Shown here: positions 40,893-52,800 of the stretch, one piece after another
Layout of the letters: every line of letters begins with the position of its first letter
How positions within the stretch are numbered: position 1 is the stretch's first letter
Source of the DNA: Capitulum mitella
Taxonomy: Eukaryota; Arthropoda; Thecostraca; Pollicipedomorpha; Pollicipedidae
NCBI GenBank assembly: GCA_030062745.1
Contig: CP099839.1
Location: 16,802,733 to 16,866,732, forward strand
Length of the DNA stretch: 64,000 bases
Direction: 5' to 3'
Notes under the pieces: model-generated
The model's database searches: none
What the model was told of the DNA's origin: nothing
What the model saw: the letters and a program-made list of their open reading frames with translations, nothing else
Translations under genes and position numbers: made by a program

Positions 40893-43800
40893 TCTTCCTA
40901 TTCATTCTCTCCTATTATGATGTTTTACATCGACAGCTACGCTCCAGTTCCAGTAGTGTCAATCGACCATGGAAAATGAACAGATTCTCGAAACGCCCCA
41001 CGGGGAAGGCATCCAGAACCAGAAACTAGAACCATATGGCTACCGTATTCACCGGCCCGCCGGCCACTAAGCGAAAGTGAAACTACGTTCGAAGGAGCCA
41101 TAATGGATTGGAAGGCAACTACTGTTGCGTGTGCCCTTCAAGCTCGAATGGACAAAAACAACGCTATAAAACACGAAAGTGCACGGCGATGGCTGTCCTG
41201 GATAGCATTTTGACTTATGATTGGCGGATTCGTCTTTTGTCAGAAATGAAGCGCATAAAACGTATTTGTGTGACATCAGAAAGCAAAAAATAACACTGAA
41301 AACAAAAACACATACAAGTCAGAGAGATAATCGATAAAAGCGCGGTGAGTATTCCTCTGTTGCTGCATCTCAACAGAACAGGCAGCAAAAGCGCAGTACA
41401 ACGGCATTTTTTTGTCGCAAGATGTCCACAGAGGCGATAAAAGTGCAATGAAGCAGCGTTTTGCTCCGCTCCTCGACGCCCACATTGGAGCGCGGAAAGC
41501 CTGGCTCGGCAAAATCCACCCCCAGCGGCTGGACCTGTTGCGCTTGCCACCAGCCCCTGGCGGAGGAGCAAGTTCTGCTCGAGGTGAACGGCCCTCATTG
41601 TTGGGCAGGGCCAGTGGCCGGCGTTATGCGGCCAAATGACGACCGATGTCGGCTCCCACATATCACACGGACGGCAGAATCGACCGACAAACAGAATCAC
41701 CGACTGACTGACATCCCGGCTGACATACGGACCGACGGGACAGACCACCGACCGACAAACGGAATTACCAGCTGACTGAAGTCCCGGCCGACATACGGAC
41801 AGACGGGACCGACTGACAAACGGAATCACCGACTGACGTCCCGGTCGACGCACGCACTGACAGGCAGACAGACTAACTGAGCAGACAGACGCACATACTG
41901 ACGTTCGTCAAACAGTCTGACAACGGAATGGGGACTGGCATACTGTCGGACAGGCGGACAGATGATCCGATTAGCAGATCGGCAGATCGACTGACTAACT
42001 AACAAACGGACCGGCTGACGGACTGTCAGACAGCTGTAGCGGCGGGACAGGAACACGTCCGTCACCTCTGTTCCGGCGACCACGCAGGGGAGACCACCGT
42101 AAGGGAACGTCACGCTGGTCGCCGATTCCCACGTGCCGAGGGCACCGCTGTGCGGTGTCAATGCTATTTCTGAGCCTGCGCCATCCACGCCGCGCTGCCG
42201 GCGGGGAGTGACGTCACGCGGTGAGTCACCGGCGCGGCGGCTCGACCCCGGCCGGCCGCTTGGCGGAACGGCGGAACACAGGGCAGAGTTTAGTCTGGTG
42301 GCGCCGCATGGAAGGAACTGCCTCGAATTTTGACGACCGTCCCACCCTAAACGTTCTACGCATACTGGCTTTCCGTACTTTATCCAAGGTCGTTTCGTTA
42401 CCGTGATTTGTCTGACAACAGCATCAGACCGGCGCCCGCACGCCAATCCTGTAACGCCTGGTCGCTTGGTCAATACTGAGTCTGACCACATAAGGAGGTC
42501 CCCCTAAAGCATCAGACCGGCGCAAGAGTCTCCACACAGTATCAGACTGGTGCCCGCCTCAACACATCAGACAGGCGGCAGTTACCCAGTTTGTACTGGG
42601 CAGCTGGAGGAAATCCGAACCGAGCGGGGAGTGGGTAACGCGGCCGCTCTTCACCCGGCCCCGCCCTTACATCGGCAAATGCGATTTGGCGTCCAGTTAG
42701 TAATGGCGACTGAAATTAAATTCCAAGATCGGATTACGGGCGAAGCTGACGCTTCTGGGACAAACTACGTTCTGTTCTTTTAGTTCTGGGGAGAGTGCGT
42801 TTGGGCGTTGGATGGGGAGTTTTTGTAGCAGTTCAATAATATGTGGAGACATGGGATCATCAAGGCATGTCCAGGACTTCAAAGTTTTATAGCCACCGCG
42901 CTTCAACTGCTATCAGCGCTAAACGGGCTCCGCTGTCGGAACGCCGTCGGTCCGGAGAGGCAACGAGGACTCGGATGCCTCCTGCTTACCGCCATCCTGG
43001 CGCGAAGACAAGAGAGAAGGCGGAGGCGAGCATGGATGCGTGCTCGCTTGAGAGTCATGTGGTTCGAACCAGAGGTTTTGCAGTGGTGGGAGGAGGATCG
43101 CTGGCCTGAGAACTGCAGGATGAGTAGGGTGTCATTCAGAAAGCCATGCACGCCTGCTGAGGTACCAGATGACACCAAGTCCGAACGCCATCAGGATGCC
43201 CATCAACCTGGAGGCCAGAGTGCCTATGGCTCTGTATTATCTGGCAGGTTATGGAGAGTACAGTCACAGGGAACCAATTTGAATGTCGCAAGGCAACATT
43301 AACTAGAGGTTTGGAATGGTGCACGGATGTTGCAATCATATGTGACACTGGAGTCAGGAATTAAATGCGTTTTGCATGTAAAACATTGCACATGCACCTT
43401 CTCTCATCCTTTTATCACCTTTCATGTTTCATTACTTAAACATGAAGTTTATTATACATATGGTAGATTGTGGAGCAGAGCATTTCTTTTCTGAAATGGG
43501 TTTTAAACTTTTTTGCTTGTTTACTTGGGTGAAAGTCGCGAGGATGAACAAGATTTCAACCCGGCCAAAATTCCATATGTTTTCCTTTTTCGCTTTAAAA
43601 ATGGAAGCCTGTATGTTATGAAATGTCTGGATGCCTGTATGCATTTGTGCATCATCAGCCTGGCGCCAGAGTCGCACCGTACAGGGGGCGGCCCCACCGC
43701 GGTGGGCCGCCTCCCAGGTGGAGCCGGTGCCGGGACGGAGCGCCGGCCGGGCGGAGGAGCTGGCCGACCGGCGCTGATAATTGGAGGGCCAGCCGGACGG

Positions 43801-46800
43801 GCCGGACGGGCCGGCGGCGGCTAGCAGCCGGCCGGCGTCGGACGCTGTGACGACGCCCCAGGGGCCGGAAACAGGATGGCGCTGCTTCAGCGGCCCGGCC
43901 GGGACAGGGGCGTCCGGCGACTGGAGACGGCGGCGCTCACCACACCGCCGGTATGTCGCCCTCACTGACTTACCACGGCTCAGGTGTGGAGCGATCCATG
44001 GAACGACCGTGGACGGAGATCGCCCAGTGCGGCCGGTAACGCGGTCAGGGGACCTTAGAAAACGACGGAACACATGACAGGGGCTAGAAAGGTTTGGTGT
44101 GATCTCCAGGTCTGCAGAAGGGTAACGGATCTGGAGTGGGGTAAAAAAGTCCCATGCGTATGCAGGCAGCAATTACGCATTCCAGCAGGGCCTGTCTGCT
44201 TTTAGTTCAGCGACTGGCAAGTAAACAGTAGCATTATAACGGCGATTTTGCTCCCAATGAACAATCGAACAATTAAATGCAGTACTCAAGGGCGGATCCA
44301 GATCATGCACTAAAGGGGTTGGAGAATCTTCATCCACGGAACTAAATCTGCCCCCAAATGCTGATTTCGCTCCGGATTTCGGTCACTTTCTTTCGCCATT
44401 CCCGGAAATGAGCAGATAATTCAAGAAAAAACGTTGCATAAACAAAAAAACCTATTCCATCCGAGTGGTCCCAGTGGTCCCCCTGGTCCGCCAATGGATT
44501 CAAACATTCCAGATCCGATTCCTGAAGGATACTTCTGAGCCATCCTCTGCTCTGTTGTTCATTCGAGGAAATCCTTCTGAGTTCCTTGGTCTTGTCCCAC
44601 ACATTTGTTGCGTCTAGTGCCTGTTACATTCGTACATACTTCCCTTGTCATCTTTTCACAAAACTCGCGCTTAGAAAATTCGTTGCATTTGACAGGTGCT
44701 ACGTATGCCTACTCGCTTAACGACATGGTTACTGACTGTCCTAGATGAGTTAGACCATGTAATGGATTTGTCTGTTAGCCAATTTTACATTAACGCAATG
44801 TACCATCCCTACATGCTCGTTAATTGCCACAAATTTAATTAAGTCTGCACCATACGCGGAGAAACGGGGCGGGGGATGAACAGGAGGGCCATGAACCCCT
44901 ATTTTTTGGAAAATTTAACGTTAGTTCTCTGGGGAGAAAAGTCTTTGGCCCTCCACTCTTTTGGAAACTTCTATGCAACTGGTCTGCGGTTAGGCATTCA
45001 GTGAACGGCAATAGCTGGATCAGCGCCAGGGATCTGAGAACGGCATGGAGGCCTGGACACTGCCTGGGGAAACCAAGGGGACCCGAGCGGCGCAGCTGGC
45101 CAGACCTGAGCGGTCTAGAGCGCGCCGGCCGGTCCGTGACCGCTGCAGTGCCGGCCTGCCAGGCCGTGTGAGCGGCGCGGCGACCTCAGGCGGCCGACGG
45201 CAGTCGCCGCGGCGCCTCCTCCGTCCGTGGGAGCGGCGGGCACGACAGCAGGCGACGGTGCAACGACCGGCTGGCTCGGCCACGCGGCGGCCGCCGCCGG
45301 CCCGGCCGGCCGACACGCGTCGGAGCGGCCGAGACGCCGGTACAGGGAGACCATGGGCCGGCGTCCGTCCCAGGGCCAGCGGCCGCCGAGCAGGGGCCGT
45401 CCGGTGGGCCGGGCCGGGCCGGCGGCGCCCGGGGCGCGGCGGCCACACTCGCCGCGTCACCGCCACTCAACAGCCGGACGGCCTTTGTTCAGTCCGGCGC
45501 CATTGTTCTTTCCAGCGACACAAGCATGGCAGGGCTGAATTAATGCCCGTTGACGTGCATGCGAAAAACCTGTTCCCTCCATAGAAACGTGGCGAATCCC
45601 TGGCGATGAATCGGCAGGTTACTCTAGCGCAGGGTAGCCGGAGGCGGAGTCAAGTGCCGCGGCACGGCCTGACACCCGCCGGTATCATAATGAAACGCAT
45701 GACCAAAACGGCTCCGCGTGAATACTAATACGGCCGCGAACTGGTCTGAAAGTGCCTTAGCCGGTCTGGTCAAGGCCGACGCCCGAGCAGCCTGGCTGAA
45801 CGATCCGGCCACGGCGGCCAGCGACGCAGCGCGGCGATAGCGGCGCTGCGCGGCGGAAGACGTGGCCGCACACGTGCGATAGCGGCTGTGCAACCAGTGC
45901 ACGGGCCGGACGTCCGAGAGAACAAAATCGTCGGCAGGAGGCGCCCGGCTGGGATGGTCAGGAACGTATGGCTGGCGCAATCCCAGATGGAATAAAACAG
46001 CATCAGACGGCACCAGACAGCACCAAAAAGGGCTGGCTTGTCTCTGACAGTTTAAGTCAGCGTCGTTGCAGGGCAGGGCAGCATAGGCAACGCCTCGTCA
46101 GTTTTGAGCGCTTCCCACACCTAATTTGACTGTCCTTGGAACCCCGAAGTTAGTTTAAAGGCCGCTGCATAACTGTATCCGCCTGAGCGGCCACCCTCCC
46201 TCCGCCTGAACCACAGAGCCCTGCCGTCCGGCTGGGGTCGATGTGGCCCGGTGCCCACCTGTTCCGCTGCATCCGGTCGAACTCGATCTCGAGCGAGTGA
46301 TCCGAGTAGGCGTCCGAGTCGGAGGCGTACTCGCCCACGGCGATCAGGCTGTCTGCGTCACCGTCGTCCGGCCTGAGTTCGGCACCGGAGGCCGTCTGTC
46401 GGGGCGGCGTCAGCAGTCGCCGCCCGCCCAGCGGTCGCGTCACGCGCCGGGGGGCGGCCGACGGCGGCGACTCCTCCTTCGGCAGCGGCTCATCCTCCTC
46501 CTGCCCGTCCTCGGGCTCCTCCCGCATCCATTCCTCGTCCGCCTGCGCCAGCTCCTCGAATCGCTTGTGGTCGGCGTCGCCCGGTTCTCCGTCGACTTCG
46601 GCGGGCTCCTGGAAGCGGACCGTGGGTCCGGCGGTCGCCGCCGCCGCTGCGGTCACCTGGGCGGCGGCGTCTCTCTGTCCGGAGACTCGCGATGGCCGGT
46701 TGGCACGAGGTGCGGGGGCCGCGGCCGGGGCCTGCTCGGCCGGCCCGAGCGGTGGCTCCGGCTTGGCCGCCGCGGCCGCACGAGCCTGCGGCCGGCGGGG

Positions 46801-49800
46801 CCTGAACGGGTGCGGCGCGGCCGTGTCCGTCTCACGAGACGGCGCCGTGGGAGCGCCGCGGCGCCGCTCCGGGCTGGAGCTGAGCCGGGCCGCTCTACCT
46901 TCCGGGCTCGGCTGGCGGCGCGGCGTCGTGCTGCCGCTCTTGGCCGGGCTGTTGGAGCCGCGCGAGCGCGCCGGGCTGCCGGCCGGCTCCGGCTCTGGCT
47001 CCGGGCTGCTGGACGGCCGCGGCGCGAAGAGCCGGCCGCCGGGCCTCGCGCCGTCGCCGCGGCCGCCGCGACGGCCCAGGCTGTCGCGTTCGGCCGTGAA
47101 CGAGTCGCGTGACGGGCTGTTGGAGCGGCCGCTGCTGAAACCGGTGTCCTTGCCGGAGTTGTCCGACTCGTCGCTGTCGCGGCGCGTCTTGAAGATGCTC
47201 CTGAAGCGGCGGCCGTAGCCGTCGCTCCTAGCGGCCGAGTCAGGCGTGCTGGCGTCCCGGCCGGCCGGCTCCGCGGCGTCCGCCCTCGGCTTCAGCACGT
47301 CGGCCGCCGGCCGCTCCCGCTGACGGTCAGCCGTGGACCCCAACAGGCGCCTGTTCGAGCCGTGGCCATCGTCGGGCGCCGCGTCGCCAGCGGCCGGCCT
47401 CAGCAGGCCGGTTGGAGAGTCGGTGGCGCTGCTGGCGGTGCCCTCCGGCCGACCAGAGCGTCGTCTGGACGCCCGTTCCAGGATCTCAGACAAGTTGACG
47501 CGATCCGCCCTCTGGATGTTCCTGTCCGGTTCAAGCGACCCGCCCTCCAACGACGCGTCTGGCGTTTTCCGAGCGAAGATACCAGACGACGTCGTGTTGC
47601 GCTTTTCCTCCGCGGAATCTTTGTCCTTCTTGCCGCTGGGGAAAGGGGTGAAGTCCCTTGACGCCGTAAACGACGACAGATCGGGACTGGAGGACATGAA
47701 GTCCGACGCACCTTTCTCGCGAGACGACATCCTGGCTCTGCTAAACAAAGACGGCACATCTTCCGTGGAGAACTTTTGGTGACCCAAGCCGGTGAGGCCT
47801 TCTCTTCTGACGGCGAAGTTGTCGTCCTCCGAATGCATGGACCAACGGTTGCTGACGGTCGTCCTCTCTGTCTTGGTTCGCCTCGTGAACGTGCTGGTCT
47901 CAAAGTTAGCGCGGCCGTCCGGCTTGCGTCGCATCGTGACGCGGTAGCTCGAGGCGTCGTTGTCCTGCGGGTCGCTGTTGCTCGGCCAGGCCACGGTTGG
48001 CGCTTCACTGCGCTTCGCGTCCTTCTGTCGCCGCACGGGGTCCGGGGTGTCGTCCTTCTCGAACGTGTTGGAGCGGCGCAGCGGCTGCGGCTGCGGCTGC
48101 GGTTGCGGCTGCGAGCCGCCGGGTCGGCGACCCTTACCTGTGGCCGCCCTCTTGTCGCCGTCCTTCTCCGGAGTAGTGTCGCCATCGTCGTCCTTGTCCA
48201 TGTCGAACGTGTTGGAGCGCCGGTAGTCGGTGGGCGGCGACGCTCTGGCCGACTCGCGCTTGCCGCCGCCGGCGTCGGAGCGTCGCTTGCCCGCCGAGCC
48301 GGCCGGCGCGGCGGACGAGCGCGGCTCTCGGCCGGGTCCCTTCGACAGCCGGCTCACCAGCCGGTCAATGTCGGCCGTCCTCATGCGCGGCTTTCTGCGC
48401 TCCACACCCGCCTCGTTGATGGACGTTGATGAACGCGAGGTCTCCAGGCCGCGGCTGGAGGAGCGCGCCTCCCGGCGCACGCTCAGGTTGGCCGTCGTCA
48501 CCGACTTGGAGAGGCGATGCTTGCGCGGCCGCGCGCCGCCCTCGAGCGAGTCGCGCTCCCAGCCGCCCGAGCTGTCCGAGTCGTCACTCTTGGTGTACGT
48601 GTTGAGCCGCTGGTAGGAGCGCGACTCAGTCTCGGCGCCGAACACCTTGCGCACGGAGCCGGGCGAGGCCAGCGGCTCGGCGCGGGGCCGGTCCTTCACG
48701 CGGAACGTGCGCTGCGCCTCCCGCTTCATGCCGGCCGCCTGGCCGGCCTGGCGCGTTTCAGAGGCGCCACCCCAGCGCGAGCGCGCCTCCAGCCCGTCGC
48801 GCGCCGCCGCGCCGCGTGCCGCCATGTCGCCGCACCGCACCACCGGAGCGCACTGCCGCCGCTGCTGCTACCGCCGCGGCCCGCCGCCCGCCGCCCGCTC
48901 GGAGCGCCACGCAGACCGGTCCGCCGCGGCGACGTCACTGTGTTACTCGAGCGCGCGTCCGGCCACCGGCGCGCGCGACCGAGACTGGCTGCCGCGCCGC
49001 CGCCGCCGCCGCCGCCCACCGGCCCGAGCCCAGGGGGTCCGCCCGTCACGGCCGGCGCGCCGCCGCCAATCGGCACGCCGCTACTAAATCGGCACGCGGT
49101 CCGGGCCGTGGCGCTGCCGTGCGCGCCGCCGCGCCGCTCCGCTTCGACCGAGCGTATTTATGAACGCCCCGGCGAGCCTCCGGTGCGTTAACACGGCATC
49201 GGAAACGTGCGCGCCTCTGGAGTGACCCCGGCCCGCTCGGATTGGGGGGGGGAGCGTTTCGAAACGGGCCCGCGGGCGCGGCTATCTGCCCGGCATCGGC
49301 TCCGTCCGCCGACTAGCCACCGCCAAATATGGACGAGGCAGACAGGACTGGTGACGTCACCCACTCGGACTGCACGGGCGGCGGCGGCGGGCGGCCGCGA
49401 TCTGTCCGCGGACGAAACCGTCCAGAGCAGCGGTCGAGCTGCAGCTGGCGGCCGCACGGCGTCCTGCTGCGGCCGCTGATGGCCGCCGGGCATCGAGCGC
49501 GCGCTGCCGGCCGTCGCCACGGTGGTTGCAGGACACGAAGCGGCGCGGCGCGGCCGACCGGCCGGGCCTCGTCAGCTGATGCCGGTATCGGTCGCCGGTC
49601 AGGCGGCCGTCTGAAGGTCACAGCACAGGCAGCGGACGGACGGGGCGGCGAGCCTGGCGCGCTCGCTCGGGCCCCAGCCGGTCGGGCCTTCCGCCCACCA
49701 CCGTCACAGCTGAGGCCGGTCCCGGCCAAAACCGCAGCTGAGCGCGGCTGGGCGACTCGGGGCGCTCTCTATGGATACGGTATGTCGTTCCTTTCGCATC

Positions 49801-52800
49801 GGCCGGACGAAATACACTGCACGCACGCGGCTAACTGTTGCCTTTAGGCCAATTTACATGAGGGTTCATTTTGCCGTGGCGGCAGGGCGACCGCGTCCCA
49901 CAACAGTTGACAGGGGTTATCCCGTGTTTCCTTACGTCATACATGTGTCGTGATTCGTCAAAGCTGTGGTCCCGCCAGCCCTGCTCGAATACGATAACTC
50001 AAAATATTTAATTCGACCACGGCAAACTGAAATCTTATGTTTCCCGCAGTGCAGTAGGCTTCGACTTGTTGATCTGTCGCGCGATAAGCCTCCGAGTCCA
50101 AGAGATCGCTGATTGGCGCAAATGCCATACATACGTCATAAAACGTCATCAGTCGTCACCACACGCAATAGCGAGACAAAGGCGGCCGTCCCAGCGGCAG
50201 AACTGAGTGCGCCTGCGCGTTTTCGCCCCCGCCCCCCCGTGTAAGCTGGCTTTACGCGCCAACACGCATACATCGCAGCTCGTGCACCTAGAGCGCTGTG
50301 CACGCCGCCGGCCTGCAGCGCCGGTCTCTCGGAAAAGTGTGTGAATGAGGATTTGTCGCAGCCCTGGGGCATGAACATCCAGCACGCCACACAGATCCGC
50401 GGCAGCGGCCGCTATCCGGGCGCCGGTTTTCGGGCCGGCCCGGCGTGCGGGCATCCGTCAGGCGCGGCTGCGCAGCCACCAGCCGGCGGACGATTCCGCG
50501 CTGTCGGGATCCATCAGCGGGGCCCGGCGCTCCGACACATTCGTGACTCATCAGAGAGTCATGGTGGCGGCGTGGGCCGCTGACATGCGCCGGCTGGTGT
50601 TTGGGGTCAGGTGGCGCCGCCAGCCGGGCCGGGACGCCGCAGCTGCGGCTCGGCTCAGCCATACTGGGGCGACAGACACTGGGCGAACGGGGACCGGTCG
50701 TGGTGACCTCGGTTCTTCGCGGACTCACGGATGACTGAACGTGAACGCGAATTAGAATTACCGCAACACATTTCCTCAGATCTGCATGCATTGCAGGAGA
50801 CCCAAGGCTACAAATACATACATGACACCTGAGGTTCGATACCAAACCGGGCACAGATCAGCCACCAGGACGTGCTGGCCGTCGTTAAAAGCACCCGTCA
50901 CCGCTGCGATTTCCCTGCGCGCCGTCGCGGGCGCCGCCTGTCCCGAATGCCTGACGACGCCGGCCGTGCGGCCTGTCAAGGACACGAGCCGCCCGGCGGC
51001 ATCGATCGGGAGGCGACTGTGCACCGGACGGCCCGGGCCTGGCCCCGAGTCGGCTGCACACTGGCCAGGTGTGCGGGGGCGGCAGGCACAGCAGGGCCGT
51101 GCCGACACCGCTGCCTGTCGCGCCGTCGGCCGGCGCCGGGTGACGTCACCCGTAGACGGCGGCCGGTGACGTCACGGCGAGCCGACAAAAACCGGAGGCG
51201 GCTGTCGCTCGTGACGCAGCTGGAACAACGGGAAGCCGACTGCACCTGCGGCTGGCCCCACGGGCTATGTCCTCTTGTGCAAACGTCATTTGCACGATGA
51301 CGAACAAGCGCAGGCAAGAAAAGCGTCAGAAAGCCGAGCTTTCACTGTTCACGGAAACACTGCCACCTGAACGGAACCTGACAGGAAGGCTGGCACCAGT
51401 CGACGGGTTCAGCAGTCAACTATACGGTGCGGAGGGTTTCCACATCGCCGTCTCCAATTGGCGAAAGTGGCGCTGACGGGTGCCCACGATGTTCGGATCC
51501 TGGCAGGTTGCCAGACCGACGGTACTGAGTCACGACAGCTGGATAATGGTGTCAGAAATGTTTCCAACAATGACTCGAAACTCTGCATCTCTAATCAAGC
51601 AGATGTCGACATTCTGCATGCGACTGACTACTTAAGTCCGGCTCCCAGAGAAACGTTCCCGACGGCAGACCAAGACAGATGACGGCGTACCGACTACGTG
51701 TCGGTGCGCCGCGTATTTCATGCAATGCTTTGGCTGGCTGCCTATCAGGTTCCTGAATGACGTCATTGCGATGACCTTGAGCCTCGTGACTGTACAGCCG
51801 TGCGATGGGGAGCGCTGAGTGACTGTTTATTAGTCGTCGTGCCAGACAAAGGACCAGCAGCCGGTTATCCAGACTCCATTCAGATTGTGAACAACTGTAT
51901 TATGAGCGCCGTCTGTCCAATGCAACGAGCTATACATACGGTCATAGGAATATGTGTCATTTGAACAGGATTGCTGCTCAAGGCAGGGTGACCTGCTCAG
52001 AAGTGTGAGGCAGAAACTGCAAACAAACACAACCATCATAGCAAAGCCCCAATGATCTGATATTGCCATACTGTATACCGAGGACGCTGTACCAGAACCA
52101 ATGTTACCAACACGGAAGACGCATTCCTGTGATCAAGGTTACCTTCCATGGACGGCTGAAAATTCAGGTCACATCCCACCCAGCAGGGACGTCACCACGG
52201 TAGGGGAGGGGGGCCTCTTCGGACCGAACCCTCCCTGGATACTTGACGCGTTGTCCGTTCCCCGAGCGTGGTCCGGCGCAAAAAAAAAAAACACCTTGCT
52301 GCTGCTGTGATAAAACCGCATGGAATTCGCGTTGCTAACAGTGAAGATGCGTTCAACAAACTTGCAAACAGGCTGAACTGCGCAACAGGGTGAATTCGAC
52401 AGTCCACGGACCGCTCGGATTACGGCTAAGACGGTTTAATCGACGCCTCGTCACTCTGACGCTTGCAAGGGCACCTCTGACATGCACCCTCTCACAGGCA
52501 TCTCTATACGCTGGCTACGAACGTCAGCAGGGGTAAACAAGTCCAATTCTGACTGATTCTGATTCTGTTAAGACTTTTCCATGTCAGGCTCTGCAGGGCC
52601 TTCCTGCCATTGCAAAGACAGCTTCAGCATGTAAATCGTCGCACGCCACGATGCTGTCCCTCATCCGTGTCAAACATGCATCTCTGCGCAAGGCATTACA
52701 ACCACCCACGTGACTAACAGCGCCCCCCGGCTGGTGGCCGTCCGGTCCTGACTCACCGTTTCGATCTGTCGCTGGGAGCGACGTCGCGCCGGGCCGGCCT

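Larger units (their letters stand above)
36241..42940. other. Intronic stretch of the TACC model, mixed composition
   Basis: No exon could be supported. It holds a CpG island at about 38.2-39.45 kb with a repeat rich in CAGCGGACTGTTCAGGAGCA near 38.9-39.15 kb, a TA microsatellite at 40417-40451, a CT microsatellite at 40857-40889, an ACCGACGGGACAGACC-type degenerate tract at 41.65-42.03 kb, and TGACGTCA sites at 38817 and 42209. Confidence 0.5.

Noticed and set aside
43060-43080. GTTCGAACC resembling a tRNA T-loop
   Set aside because: No cloverleaf around it. It lies within the Harbinger transposase relic.
46243-47112. Long plus-strand open frames opposite the large exon (also 46565-47218 and 47776-48429)
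   Set aside because: They mirror the minus-strand coding exon in very GC-rich DNA, lack motifs, and have no splice or start context.
48826-48843. Upstream GTG as start of the large exon
   Set aside because: GTG is not a usual animal start. The ATG at 48825 has good context and begins the MAARG reading.
48840-48870. Internal acceptor that would insert the large exon between the 52.9-kb exon and 31.4 kb
   Set aside because: The AGs there lack a pyrimidine tract and sit by an in-frame stop in a CpG island. A first-exon reading is simpler.
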